From the NCBI RefSeq assembly GCF_005871205.1, contig NZ_SWKM01000014.1, forward strand, positions 226,001 to 290,000: a stretch of DNA of 64,000 nucleotides. Reading direction: 5' to 3'. The translations under genes were made by a program, and so were the position numbers. Origin of the DNA: Marinobacter alexandrii (GTDB lineage Bacteria; Pseudomonadota; Gammaproteobacteria; Pseudomonadales; Oleiphilaceae). The notes below the pieces were generated by a model, which worked only from the letters and a program-made list of their open reading frames with translations, was not told the origin of the DNA and made no database searches. Positions 29,201-39,600 of this stretch are shown in pieces. Positions within the stretch are counted from its first letter, which is position 1. Every line of letters begins with the position of its first letter.

Positions 29201-32200
29201 CGTTCCGAGGCCTTACGCCCTATCTGCCGAGCAAAGCGGACGCGGAAGATTACCGCTGTGAGAAGATCGATCTGCCAAATTACACAGACCTTGCGCCAGA
29301 GGGCGAAGCAGGCGGCGTGTTGCCAGCAGTTCGGAAGCGAGTTTCTGAAAACAACGTGATCAGCTCTCTCAGGGAGCGGAACCTTTGGACAGATATTTCG
29401 GATCGCACCGTTGAAGGTGGGTTCTATTACCGCACAGCAGAGCATTCCGCCCAGCAAGCGGCGGAGCGCCTTCAGCGATACGAGGCCGACTTTAAGAAAG
29501 GTAAGATCAACGTTCTGAACTGCTCCACCACCATGGAAATGGGTGTCGACATTGGCGGTATTTCTGCCGTGGTCATGAATAATGTGCCGCCTCATCCAGC
29601 GAATTACCTTCAGCGAGCTGGTCGGGCCGGTCGGCGCAGTGAGCCAAGGGCCGTTGCCTACACCTTGTGTAAGCCAGACCCTCACAATACTCGAGCCTTC
29701 CAGAACCCCAAGTGGCCCTGGGTAACCGCTATCCCTGCACCAGTCATTACACTGAGCGCGGCACCACTGGTCCAGCGCCATGTTAATTCGTTCCTTCTCG
29801 CGAATTTCTTGAAGGCCGAGACCGACAGCGACGATGATCGCACTCGCTTAAACGTTCACTGGTTTTTCGGTGGAAACCCATCGGTCTGTGAGCGCTTCAT
29901 CGACTGGTTGGATAGTTTAGCGGCGGGCTCGCCAGAAAACTCAGTAGTAAAGGGCACGCACCGTATTACACGGGAGAATACAGCGCTATCCGCGACCTCT
30001 TTTGCGGTGTTGGCCGCAGATTGCAAAGAGTCCATTCAGCAGCTTTCGGCGTCCTGGCTTAAAGAGTACCAGCGCCTGAATATGCGCCATCAAGAAGTGA
30101 CTGATGACGCGTTCAAGAAAGCGCTTGAACTGGAGAAGAAACGCCACGAACAAGAGTATTTGCTGAGAGATCTCGCAGCTCGGGCATTCCTGCCGGGTTA
30201 TGGCTTCCCCACCGACGTTGTGAACCTTAATACCTACAACGTTGAAGACTTTATAAACCGAAACGCCAGCAAAGAAGAGAAGTCCCGCGAAGACAACATT
30301 TTCACCTATAAAGAGAAGCCATCCCGGGGTCTGCCAGTGGCAATTCGCGAATATGCCCCAGGTGCTCAGATCGTGATTGATGGTCGCGTCTATCGCTCGG
30401 CGGGCGTCACACTCTTCTCTTATCAAGACAGCGCTCAGAGTGGCGCGCAGAAATTTGATTTAGCGTGGACATGTCAGAACTGCGGCGCGCCTGGCTATAA
30501 AGAATATGCCTATGTGAACAACGATCAGGTGACCTGTACGCAATGCCACACGTTGGTATCAGCCGGCAATGTAAAAAGAGTGCTGCGGCCAGCCGGCTTC
30601 ACTACGGACTTTTACGAGGCGACGAGTAACGATGTTACCTCGCAGAAGTACATACCTGTAGAAAAGCCCAAAATAAGCGTCGACGACAACGTTATCTCCT
30701 TGCCAGATCACCGCTGTGGTTTTGTCCGTTTTGGTGATAAGGGGAGGGTTTTTCACAGCTCCGGTGGTGAGAATGGGACCGGCTACGCGGTATGTATGAG
30801 TTGCGGTCGCGCTGACTCGATGACGGCCAATCGCGAGGTCCCAGGTGAATTGCAGCCGGATAGATTCCACCGTCCAATTGGTGGGAATGCTGGTGGACAT
30901 AAAGAAAAAGATTGCTCGGGAGAGCGAGTGATGGACAGCGTCCACCTCGGTTACCAGGCCCAAACCGATGTTCTTGAGCTGGTATTGAAAAGCCCGATTT
31001 CTGGCGAGTGGATTCCGGGTTCATCCGAAGGCAAGGTAGTGGCGACAACCCTTGCTGTGGCCCTGCGAGATTCTATTGCTGAGCAACTGGGTATTGCGAC
31101 CACTGAGATGGGCTTTGGTGTTCGTCAGGACAAAGACTTGGACACAGGATCGGTTCGATACGTTATACAGGTTTATGACGATGTTGCTGGCGGCGCCGGA
31201 TTCGTGCTCACGGGATTAGAAAATCTCGCTGAGCTCATCGACGCGATGCTCAAAAAGCTCGAGTGTCCGGCCAATTGTGACAATGTGTGCTCATCATGCT
31301 TGGCCAGCAAAGACAGTCGGGTTGAGTTCGATGAATTGAACCGAAAAGCCGCGCTCGAATGGATAGGAAGCAGCGGTCTAAGGGATCACCTCAGCCTGCC
31401 TGAACCATTTGCTTCAGTTCCAGGTTCCGCCTATTGGCCTTACGACCCAGAACGCTTTGTTCGTCATTGGATCAACAAGGGCGCACAAGCCGTTGCGTTG
31501 CGATTAAAAGGTAACCCGGAGGAGTGGGACCTCGGAAACCCTGAGTTTCGTCGCAAGCTCATGAGCTGGCGAGCGATTGACGGGTTGCGAGTCACTTTGA
31601 TCTTGCCGGAGAGTGTCACGCTTAGCGAAGAGGCTAAACAGGAACTCGCCATTTTAGGCCGGTTCGGCATCGAAGTTGCGGAGTCGAGTCAGGACCATCC
31701 CAACCCGGATATTAGAATGCCGCTTCAGTTCGAACTGGACAGCGAAGAGCGAGTTACGCTTTTTACCAACAGCACGAGCTCACAGAATCCAGGCGACGGG
31801 TGGCTAAGGGGCGATGACCAAGCATTGTGGGTCTACTCTAATCAGGAACCTGTCTTTGATGCGAAAGCATTGGATGTATCGGGTTGGTCTCCTCAGCCCA
31901 GCGGAGCTGCGGTGATAGAACTGACAACCGACTTCAACGGATCTGTGGGTGGTTTGTCCGATAAATTCTGGAAGCTGTTGGAACAACGTGCACCCAGCTA
32001 CGCAGAGGCAATTGACCAGGACAAAGTGGTTTCGCTCACCTATGAAGATCGGTACCTGAAGTCCCCTTGGGCGGTGGTGTTACTCGCCAATGTTTTAAAA
32101 GCCATGAAGCCGACTGAAGAAACGTCCGTCTCTGTTATTACAACGCCCGGCGACGGTAGGTTTGATAGTCGGATGGCTAAGCACGATTGGCACGATGCCA

Positions 32201-32532
32201 AAGCTCATCAGGTAATATCAGGTGCCTTTCTCCGAGCAACGTTAAAAGTCGGCCAGGTAGATTTCCAAGTCCACAACGATAAGCGCGAATTGACTCACCG
32301 CAGGATGCTAAGTGTGGGCTTGGCGTCTGGGAGGACAATAAAACTCGCCTTTGATCAGGGCATGGGGTATTGGGACATGAGATCGCAGCGGTACGATCTA
32401 AGATGGTTCGATTTTGAGCTGGGTTATGAAGCTCAGGTACACAGAATGCTGGAATTGGAAAAAGATGGCCGCTTGGTTAACTCCGGAGGCTGGGCCACTG
32501 ATATCGCGATTTACGAAGATAGCAACACCTAA
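26275..32532 (+). CDS. druE: DruE-like giant superfamily 2 helicase with DUF1998-type C-terminal region
   Basis: A 2085-residue helicase, the common component of all Druantia types. Motif I is TTGTGSGKTECF, the DEAH box is IVLDEAHTYIGS, motif III is VATSATI, and the second RecA lobe has MEMGVDIGGIS and YLQRAGRAGRR. Cys clusters suggest Zn sites: CVDPNC with CDCNAP and CNDC at about 450-500, CQNCGAP with CTQC near 1400, and the DUF1998-type CPANCDNVCSSCL at about 1663-1675. About 400 residues beyond that have no clear domain. The ATG at 26275 is chosen because AAGGA lies 5 bases upstream; an upstream frame extension overlaps the druH-like gene. It acts in the cytoplasm against phage DNA, by an unknown mechanism. 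Confidence 0.85.
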   Translation: MSGYFKDLINQSLERTRESTLSILSVADSGLREHLGKQMGSDLGAEGCFLAPPVFEHTFGWEPGTTTFQALSGKLLSEEVVNALAESSDENYRFDRDIKPYTHQLTAWHTLLAPQPKSAVITTGTGSGKTECFMIPILQDLVSEYRESGKALDGVRALFLYPLNALINSQRERLDAWTKPFGKNVRFCLYNGNTKNSRTSVRKEQKDLPNQILSREELREHPSPILMTNATMLEYMLVRQVDDPIIQKSREAQSLRWIVLDEAHTYIGSQAAELSLLLRRVVEAFGRQAADIRFVATSATIADEKAEERLREYLAGLAGIPTSQVVVIGGQRQVPELAFDGDHNGLSFEQLKNIEPGKSVSEKRFSLLRGSRTAQLIRNTVVNSQRPVSLTDLSESVGALLEETADVEKQQKLLEWLDLLTETKESTSGEPFLKLRAHLFQRMLHGLWSCVDPNCSEKASELKNWPFGQVYVQQRGRCDCNAPVYEVGFCNDCKTPHLTAEHVHPYLRQASPYVADEFSLQDDVEDGAGEEGAGSSARGRTVIAPKPHAAFISEDLDLTTSELGVLDADNSITISQADESDSLCANCDSAGRSAGGFLRKSYLGSPFYVSNAVPTVLEFCPDPSRDDCDGASPESLPGRGRKLITFTDSRQGTARMAVRMQQEAERSRLRGLVFQILRNRQSQADAGPKDAPTASYEELMQQVETLEKMGMGAAASDVRKKAEQLKGGSVQEDRLEIPWSELVEDLAATNDLKYSILDYNRYANPQLFKGSEGSYSMARVLLLREYARRPKNQNSTETLGLVAVGYKGLENVTEVPRHWSETRGPSSAGKDSTPLTLKDWHDFLKVALDFYVRENTFLRFNETERSWMGARFAPKELFAPGSDVNGTRTKSWPQLQKGQQSRLVKLLFMGSGLNSELESHRNKVNDWLKEAWSVLTRAQILQSQGEGYALSRETLTFSLPQSGWVCPVTNRLIDTTFRGLTPYLPSKADAEDYRCEKIDLPNYTDLAPEGEAGGVLPAVRKRVSENNVISSLRERNLWTDISDRTVEGGFYYRTAEHSAQQAAERLQRYEADFKKGKINVLNCSTTMEMGVDIGGISAVVMNNVPPHPANYLQRAGRAGRRSEPRAVAYTLCKPDPHNTRAFQNPKWPWVTAIPAPVITLSAAPLVQRHVNSFLLANFLKAETDSDDDRTRLNVHWFFGGNPSVCERFIDWLDSLAAGSPENSVVKGTHRITRENTALSATSFAVLAADCKESIQQLSASWLKEYQRLNMRHQEVTDDAFKKALELEKKRHEQEYLLRDLAARAFLPGYGFPTDVVNLNTYNVEDFINRNASKEEKSREDNIFTYKEKPSRGLPVAIREYAPGAQIVIDGRVYRSAGVTLFSYQDSAQSGAQKFDLAWTCQNCGAPGYKEYAYVNNDQVTCTQCHTLVSAGNVKRVLRPAGFTTDFYEATSNDVTSQKYIPVEKPKISVDDNVISLPDHRCGFVRFGDKGRVFHSSGGENGTGYAVCMSCGRADSMTANREVPGELQPDRFHRPIGGNAGGHKEKDCSGERVMDSVHLGYQAQTDVLELVLKSPISGEWIPGSSEGKVVATTLAVALRDSIAEQLGIATTEMGFGVRQDKDLDTGSVRYVIQVYDDVAGGAGFVLTGLENLAELIDAMLKKLECPANCDNVCSSCLASKDSRVEFDELNRKAALEWIGSSGLRDHLSLPEPFASVPGSAYWPYDPERFVRHWINKGAQAVALRLKGNPEEWDLGNPEFRRKLMSWRAIDGLRVTLILPESVTLSEEAKQELAILGRFGIEVAESSQDHPNPDIRMPLQFELDSEERVTLFTNSTSSQNPGDGWLRGDDQALWVYSNQEPVFDAKALDVSGWSPQPSGAAVIELTTDFNGSVGGLSDKFWKLLEQRAPSYAEAIDQDKVVSLTYEDRYLKSPWAVVLLANVLKAMKPTEETSVSVITTPGDGRFDSRMAKHDWHDAKAHQVISGAFLRATLKVGQVDFQVHNDKRELTHRRMLSVGLASGRTIKLAFDQGMGYWDMRSQRYDLRWFDFELGYEAQVHRMLELEKDGRLVNSGGWATDIAIYEDSNT

Positions 32533-32616
32533 TCTCGCTGAGACATTACTTTGTCCGTAGACCAAGAAATGACGCTTTATGTTGCTGGTCTCCGCAAACT
32601 CTACATGTAACTGAAC

Positions 32617-32636
32617 ATAGGGTGCGCGCACCCTAT
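32617..32636. promoter_or_regulatory. Perfect 20-bp palindrome upstream of hsdM
   Basis: ATAGGGTG-CGCG-CACCCTAT is identical on both strands and ends 16 bases before the hsdM start. No T-run follows on either strand, so it is not a typical terminator. Either an operator for a dimeric repressor controlling the restriction operon or an mRNA hairpin close to the ribosome-binding site would fit. No regulator gene is adjacent. Confidence 0.55.
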
Positions 32637-32652
32637 AAACACTGGAACTTGA

Positions 32653-35379
32653 ATGAAACTGACACTCTCTCACTTAGAAAGTCTACTCCTCCGCGCCTGT
32701 GACGACCTACGGGGCAGCATGGACGCCAGTGAGTACAAGGAATACATCTTCGGCATGCTGTTCCTAAAGCGTGCTAGCGATTTGTTTGATGAGCGAAGAG
32801 ATGAACTCCGTGCGCAGTTCAAAGCTCAAGGGGTGTCAGAAGAAGATATCGCCATCGAACTGAATGACCCGGACCAGTACTCCGGCAAGTACTTCTTTGT
32901 TCCACCCAGGGCCAGATGGAACGAGCCATGGAACGACAAAATTGTTGAAGACGGGCAAGAGAAAACTGTTCAACGGCCCGCCCTGAAACACGTAAAAGAG
33001 AACGTTGGTACGACGTTAAACAAGGCATTGGCCGCGATTGAAGACGCCAACCCCGACGCGCTCCAGGACGTTCTGAGTGGCATTAACTTCAACCGGAAGA
33101 TCGGTCAGCGCACGCTGGACGACGACACGCTTGCGGATTTTGTTCAGAACTTCGAAAAGATCCCCCTGCGGGATGAAGACTTTGAGTTCCCGGATTTGCT
33201 GGGCGCAGCCTATGAATGGCTGATTAAATACTTTGCCGACTCCGCAGGTAAAAAAGCCGGCGAATTCTATACCCCCTGGGAAGTGGTACGTCTTTGCGTC
33301 GAGATCTGCGATCCCAAAGAAGAAATGAGCGTTTACGACCCCACAGTCGGCTCCGGAGGTATGCTCATCCAGATGCGTGATTTCCTGAGGGAGAAGGGTG
33401 GTGATGCCCGCGAGTTGGCATTGTATGGCCAGGAAAAGATCGGCACCACCTGGTCGATTTGTAAGATGAACATGCTACTGCATGGCATCTCTCACGCAGA
33501 CATCCGACAGGAAGACACGCTGCGTGAACCGCAGCATCTGGATGTGAACAACGAACTCAAGCGATTCGATCGGGTAGTCGCTAATCCGCCATTCAGTCAG
33601 AACTACATCAAGAAAGACCTCAAGTTTTCTGGTCGCTTTCCAGTGATGATGCCCGAGAAAGGCAAAAAGGCGGATCTGATGTTCGTGCAGCACATGCTTT
33701 CCGTACTGAAACACGACGGACGTATGGCCACTGTCATGCCCCATGGCGTCTTGTTTCGCGGTGGGGAAGAGCGGCAAGCGCGGAAATACTTCATTGACCA
33801 CGGTTACCTTGAGGCGGTCATCGGCCTGCCCAGCAACTTGTTCTACGGCACCGGTATACCCGCTTGTATTCTTGTTCTGAACAAAGATGGAGCCGCGAAC
33901 CGAGATTCTGTGCTCTTCATCAACGCGGACCGCGAATACCGCGAAGGCAAGGCCCAGAACCACCTGCGCCCGGAAGACATCGATAAAATTATCTACGCCT
34001 ACCGAACTAGGGGTGAAATTCCGGCATACGCACGCCCTGTTCCCGTTGCCGAGATACAGGGAGAGGACTACAACTGCAACATCCGGCGATACGTGGACAA
34101 TGCCCCGCCTCCCGAACCTCACGACGTTCGCGCTCATCTGCGTGGGGGCGTTCCGCTCGCGGAAATTGCCGATCTTCAGAGCTATTGGGCCAATTACGTC
34201 GGCTTGAAGGACGACTTGTTTGTGCCGCGTGATGATCAATACATGGATTTCGCCCCAGTACTGGAAGAAAAGCGGGATATTCCCGCTTTTATCAATGACC
34301 ATTCCGGAGTAAAGACGGCAAATAAAACGATCATTGATACGCTGGAGGCCTGGTGGCAATCCTGCCTCCCCATCGTAGAAGCGTTGGCACCGGATGCCGA
34401 TAATCAGGAAGCCCGCCCCCGCAATGTGTATGTCATGCGGAGCCAGCTGCTCCAAAGTATTGAGCAAACGCTTGCCGACCAGACGCTTCTAACGCCGTTC
34501 CAGGTGCGAGGTGCATTCGCAACCTACGTGGATCACTTGAAAGCCGACTTCAAGTCCATCGCAGCCAGCGGCTGGGGGCCGGAGTTGATTCCCGATGACG
34601 ACATTCTCGAAAGTCAGTTCCCAGAAGTGCTTGAACAACAGGAACAGGCGCAAGCCAGGCTCGCGGAGCTGCAAGCACTGTTTGCAGCGGCCGATGAAGA
34701 AGATTTTGAGGATGAGGACGACACTGGCGTACTTCCGAGCGACGAGGTTAAAAACCGAAAAGATGAACTGAAGTCAGCAACCGCTGAATGGAAAGAGTCA
34801 CTGAAAACCACTAAGAATCTGGCAAAGAATCTTTTCGACGAATTGAAAGCGATGGATCGCTTACCAAAAGGCACGAAAAAGGGCTATTACTGCACGGAAG
34901 GGCTGACTGCTAAGGATGCAGAGTTTGGCAATGGCCTTCGGATCGTTGAGCTCGCAGAACAGCAAGGTCTTAAAAGCGACTGGATGGGTCAGGTCAAAAA
35001 AGCCGTTGAACGAGGGCAGCTCGCATATGATACCGCTCAGCGACTGGAAGCCAGTCTTGCTCGGCATAAAGCGCTCGAGGACGAGGTAAAGGAACAGAAG
35101 TCAACGCTCAAGGCCATCGAAAACAAGCGGGATGACCTGGTGGAAAGTGCTCGGAAGAAAATTTCGGTGGATGAGGCTCGAGCGGTGATTATTGAGCGTC
35201 TGCGAGACCTGCTTCTGAATATCTACAAAGGCTATCTTCGAGCGGAGCAGCGAGCTTGTATCAAATGCGTTGAAAACCTCTGGAATAAGTATGCACTGAC
35301 GGCTTTGGCGATTGAATCTGAAAGAGACAATGCTTCAAAGCAACTTCAAGAGTTTTTTGAGGAATTGGGGTATGAATGA
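32653..35379 (+). CDS. hsdM: Type I restriction-modification DNA methyltransferase subunit
   Basis: A 908-residue HsdM. The N-terminal HsdM_N helical domain is at about 1-130. The N6-adenine methyltransferase domain has the SAM-binding motif DPTVGSGG at 229-236 and the catalytic NPPF at 311-314. The methyltransferase part ends near residue 480. The remaining about 430 residues are unusual for HsdM (typically about 500-530 in total) and are charged and helical: an acidic stretch near 680-700 (EEDFEDEDD) and predicted coiled coil at about 700-870. It overlaps hsdS by 8 bases (ATGAATGA). The whole modifies host DNA and supplies the core of the restriction complex. Confidence 0.95.
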   Translation: MKLTLSHLESLLLRACDDLRGSMDASEYKEYIFGMLFLKRASDLFDERRDELRAQFKAQGVSEEDIAIELNDPDQYSGKYFFVPPRARWNEPWNDKIVEDGQEKTVQRPALKHVKENVGTTLNKALAAIEDANPDALQDVLSGINFNRKIGQRTLDDDTLADFVQNFEKIPLRDEDFEFPDLLGAAYEWLIKYFADSAGKKAGEFYTPWEVVRLCVEICDPKEEMSVYDPTVGSGGMLIQMRDFLREKGGDARELALYGQEKIGTTWSICKMNMLLHGISHADIRQEDTLREPQHLDVNNELKRFDRVVANPPFSQNYIKKDLKFSGRFPVMMPEKGKKADLMFVQHMLSVLKHDGRMATVMPHGVLFRGGEERQARKYFIDHGYLEAVIGLPSNLFYGTGIPACILVLNKDGAANRDSVLFINADREYREGKAQNHLRPEDIDKIIYAYRTRGEIPAYARPVPVAEIQGEDYNCNIRRYVDNAPPPEPHDVRAHLRGGVPLAEIADLQSYWANYVGLKDDLFVPRDDQYMDFAPVLEEKRDIPAFINDHSGVKTANKTIIDTLEAWWQSCLPIVEALAPDADNQEARPRNVYVMRSQLLQSIEQTLADQTLLTPFQVRGAFATYVDHLKADFKSIAASGWGPELIPDDDILESQFPEVLEQQEQAQARLAELQALFAAADEEDFEDEDDTGVLPSDEVKNRKDELKSATAEWKESLKTTKNLAKNLFDELKAMDRLPKGTKKGYYCTEGLTAKDAEFGNGLRIVELAEQQGLKSDWMGQVKKAVERGQLAYDTAQRLEASLARHKALEDEVKEQKSTLKAIENKRDDLVESARKKISVDEARAVIIERLRDLLLNIYKGYLRAEQRACIKCVENLWNKYALTALAIESERDNASKQLQEFFEELGYE

Positions 35380-36670
35380 ATTCTCTCTTTCAGAGATCTT
35401 TCCGGTTTCAATTACAGGAGAATGGGGTAACGAGCCAGCTGGGTCCTCCAATGCCTATGCTCTTCGTGCCGCTGATTTCACGAAAGACTGTAAGCTGAGA
35501 TCAGAAATTGGAGTCCCACGACGAATTCCACTGGGAAAGCTTGAAGCTAAGGCGCTCAAGAATGGAGACATACTGATAGAGAAATCTGGGGGAAGCCCGG
35601 ATCAACCTGTCGGACGTGTAGTCTTTTTCGATAGAGAAGATCCGAAAACGAGGCATATCCACTCTAACTTCCTTCAGCTTTTACGGGTTTCCGATGGCTT
35701 CGACCCAAGGTTTTCCTACTATCTTCTCAGCTTTCTTTATTTTTCAGGGTATGTATACCGGTATCAGCAACAGACAACTGGAATCATTAACCTGAAGCTT
35801 GAAAATTACCTGCGTGAGAGGGTGAGAGTTCCATCGACAGGGGCTCAGGAGAGAATTGCCCAAATCCTCCAAACTATCGACGAAGCCATCGAAAAAACGG
35901 AAGTCCTGATCGAAAAATATCAGCAAATCAAAGCCGGGCTGATGCAGGACCTATTCACCCGAGGCATCGGCCCCGATGGCAAATTGCGTCCGCCTCGTGA
36001 TGAAGCGCCAGAGCTCTACCAGGAAACACCGATTGGTTGGATTCCAAATGATTGGTGGGTTAAAGGCATTTTAGAAGTTGGGAATGTCGTTGATCCAAAT
36101 CCCAGCCATAGGAACCCAATCTATCACGAGAATGGTTTTCCTTTCATTTCCACGGTGGAGTTCATAGACGATGATCAAGTAGAGGTTGATACACCTCGAA
36201 GAGTAATTGAGGAAATTGTTCTAGAACAGGAAAAACGATGTGAATTCGCAAAGGGATCAATTGCCTTCTCTCGAAAAGGAACGATTGGGACAATTCGTTT
36301 TCTCCCTGAGTACATTAGATTTGCTTTACTTGATTCCCTATGTGTGATCAACCCGGTAAATATTGATCCGGTTTTTTTGTTTAACGCGCTCAGAAGCTCG
36401 TCGGTTCAGAAGCAAATTAAGAATATGACTGTAGGGCAAGCTTTACCTCAAATGAGTATTGGACGAGTAAGAGAGCTCCAAATATTAAGTCCGAGCTGTC
36501 AAAATGAACAAAAAGAAATAGGTAAGCGACTTTCTGCAATTTCAGGTTATGTTTCTAAGAACCACGCCGAATTGAAAAAGCTTAAAAAAATGAAATGTGG
36601 CCTGATGAGTGACCTTCTTAACGGAAATGTCAGAGTCAAATTTGAGAATTATGAGGCGGTTGATGTCTGA
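35372..36670 (+). CDS. hsdS: Type I restriction-modification specificity subunit
   Basis: A 433-residue HsdS with two target-recognition domains (about 1-150 and 215-380), each followed by a helical spacer. The central conserved region reads [20 protein letters not shown] and ends in a PIGWIP motif. The second spacer near 400-420 ([18 protein letters not shown]) repeats that pattern. The start at 35372 gives an 8-base overlap with hsdM; the frame is open further upstream inside hsdM but shows no domain. The second recognition domain is visibly AT-richer than hsdM and hsdR, as often seen where specificity domains are exchanged. The target sequence cannot be deduced. Confidence 0.93.
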   Translation: MNEFSLSEIFPVSITGEWGNEPAGSSNAYALRAADFTKDCKLRSEIGVPRRIPLGKLEAKALKNGDILIEKSGGSPDQPVGRVVFFDREDPKTRHIHSNFLQLLRVSDGFDPRFSYYLLSFLYFSGYVYRYQQQTTGIINLKLENYLRERVRVPSTGAQERIAQILQTIDEAIEKTEVLIEKYQQIKAGLMQDLFTRGIGPDGKLRPPRDEAPELYQETPIGWIPNDWWVKGILEVGNVVDPNPSHRNPIYHENGFPFISTVEFIDDDQVEVDTPRRVIEEIVLEQEKRCEFAKGSIAFSRKGTIGTIRFLPEYIRFALLDSLCVINPVNIDPVFLFNALRSSSVQKQIKNMTVGQALPQMSIGRVRELQILSPSCQNEQKEIGKRLSAISGYVSKNHAELKKLKKMKCGLMSDLLNGNVRVKFENYEAVDV

Positions 36671-39600
36671 ATACACGGAGGTCGAACAGACATTTTTGCA
36701 GCAGCTCTGCTCGCTGGATTGGGAGGTTATCGACCAGGGTCAGGAAATCCCGTCAGACCCCTCAAAAAGCCTCCGGTCTGGCTTTCGAGAGTGGTTGCTC
36801 ACCGATGCATTTAAAAAAGCAATCTCATCGCTAAACAAAGGCAGCTCAGGGAAAACCTGGCTCACCGAAAAGCAACTGCACGACCTGCAGGAAGAGATCC
36901 TTCGTCAACCCAATCGAACCTTGCTTGAAGCTAACGAGGCGCTCCAGAAGTTACTGTTCAAGGCTCAGGTGGATGTGAACGAAGAAACCGGTGAGCAGGA
37001 CCCTGTGGTTCGGCTGATTGATTTCGATAATCCGGAAAACAATCACTTCCTTGCCATCAATCAGTTCCGTATCGACACTCCCGGTTGCGTTAAGCAATTC
37101 ATCATTCCCGACATTGTCCTGTTTGTGAATGGCATCCCGCTGGCGGTGGTGGAATGTAAGAAGGGCGGCCCCACCTGCGCCAACCCGATGGCGGAGGCGT
37201 TCAAGCAATTACAGCGCTATATGAACAAGCGCGAGGATACCGCCAAACATGGGCTCAAGGAGGGTGAGCCTCGTCTGTTTCACAGTAATCTGTTAATGAT
37301 TCGTACGACGGGCGTTGAGGCCGATTACGGCACCATCACCTCTGGCGATGAGCACTTTTATCCCTGGAAGACCCAGTGGCCCGAAGACGACTCTGTGGCC
37401 GAAGGGATGAACCAGCAACAGCAGCTGATCCAGGGTATGCTGAATAAATCCAACCTGCTTAAAATTTTGCGCACAAGCTCCGTGTTCATGGACACCGACG
37501 GTGGGCCACGCATCAAGGTGGTTTGCCGTTACCAACAGTTTCGGGCTGCCAACAAAATCATTGAGCGGTTGCGCCATGGAAAGAATGCGGAGGAAAAGAG
37601 CGGCGTTGTTTGGCATACCCAGGGCTCGGGTAAAAGCCTGACCATGGTGTTTGTTGCGCGGATGCTGCGCACGTCCCGAGATCTCTATGACTACAAAATC
37701 GTGCTCATCAACGACCGGGTGGACTTGGAGGAGCAGCTGGCTGAAACCGCGACCTTAATTGGCGGGCGCGTGAACGTTATTGAGAGTCGCGAGAAGCTGC
37801 GATCAGAGCTTGCAAGCGATGCCTCTGACATCAATATGGTGATGGTCCACAAGTTCCAAATCGCCGATCAGAGCTTGCCGCTCTCGGTTGCAGAGGCACT
37901 GGGCACCTACCAGGCGATTCCGGGCAAGGAAACGTTCGGCGTGGTAAATCCTTCCAGTCGCATAGTATTGATGATCGATGAGGCGCATCGTACCCAAGGG
38001 TCGGACCTGGGTGAGAATATCTTTGAAGCTTTCCCAAATGCCGCCCGCATTGCCTACACGGGCACACCGCTGATCACCGAGCGCCATGGCGAGAAGCGTA
38101 CGGTGAAACGGTTCGGTGATTACATCGATAAGTACAAACTCATGGATGCGGTGGAAGACGGCACTACGCTGCAAATTTTGTATGAAGGACGCACTGCGGA
38201 TTCTGCACTGAACGAGAAAGCCGAATTCGAAGACAAGTTCGAAAATCTGTTCAAGGATCGATCGGACGAAGAGTTGTTGGCCATCAAAAAGAAATACGGC
38301 GCAACTGGCGATATTTTGGAGGCAGAGCAGCGCATTCAGGCCATTGCCAAGGATATGGTCAAGCATTACCTGACGCATATTTTCCCGAACGGCTTTAAAG
38401 CTCAGGTGGTCTGCCACTCAAAGCTAGCGGCCGTGCGCTATCAGAAAGCGATCCACAATGCTTTATCAGAGCAATTAGACGCCTTGAAGAGCGAGACCGA
38501 ACCCAATCATGATTTGATCAAGCGAGTCGAGTTCCTGAAGTCGGCAGTGGTCATTTCCAGCGATGGCACCAATGAGCCAGCCTATGTGACCAATGCGCGT
38601 CAGGAGGCTAGAGCCTGGGATGCGGTGGAGAATTTTTGTCGGCCCTTTGCGTTCGATGACCCGGACAAACCTCACACAGGCATCGCCTTTCTGATCGTGT
38701 GCGACATGCTGCTAACTGGGTTTGATGCTCCTATTGAGCAGGTGATGTATCTGGATAAGAAAATCCGAGAGCACACCTTGCTGCAGGCCATCGCCCGAAC
38801 CAATCGGGTTAAGAAAGGCAAGCAGCGCGGCTACGTGGTTGACTATATCGGCCTGACATCCAACCTGACGGACGCGTTAAAACTCTACGCCGCAACAGAC
38901 GAGCAGGAGGAACTGGCCAACGGGTTGAAAAATATCAGCTCAGAGGTTCCGGTTTTGCAGGAGCGCTATCAGCGTTTGCTGAGCTTGTTTTCGGAGCATC
39001 GGGTTAACCAATTTCAAGCGTTTGTAGAGGGCAAACTGCCAAGCATCGAAGACGATGGAGCGGTGGTACACGAAGCGGTGAAACTTCTCAAAGATGAGAA
39101 GATTCGTGCGGACTTTGATGTCTATCTAAAGAAATTCCTGAGCAGCCTCGACATTATTCTGCCCCACCAAGCGGGGCAATCGTATCGCGTTCCCGCTAAG
39201 CGCTTAGGTTATGTTCAGCGTGTGGCTAAGGAGCGTTATAAGGATGACACCCTGGATTTAGGCAGCGCCGGCCAGAAGGTGCGTGACTTGATCAATGAGC
39301 ACCTGGTCAGCTTAGGGATAAACCCAAAAGTGGAGCCGGTGGAACTGCTGTCTGATGATTTCATCGACAAGCTGAATGAGCATTCAGGCGGAAACGCCGA
39401 AGCCAAAGCCAGCGAAATGGAACATGCGATTCGCAAACACTGCACGGTTCACCAGGATGAAGATCCAGCATTTTATAAGAGCCTTTCCGAAAAGGTGGAG
39501 CACCTCATTGATCAATACCAGGACCAGTGGGACAAACTTGCAGAAGAGCTGGAAAAACTTCGCAAAGTAGCCGCCGAAGGCAGAAAGCAGGGCGAGGAAG

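Noticed and set aside
33475..34467. 330-residue ORF antisense to hsdM
   Set aside because: It has no motif, and hsdM with clear SAM and NPPF motifs occupies the plus strand.
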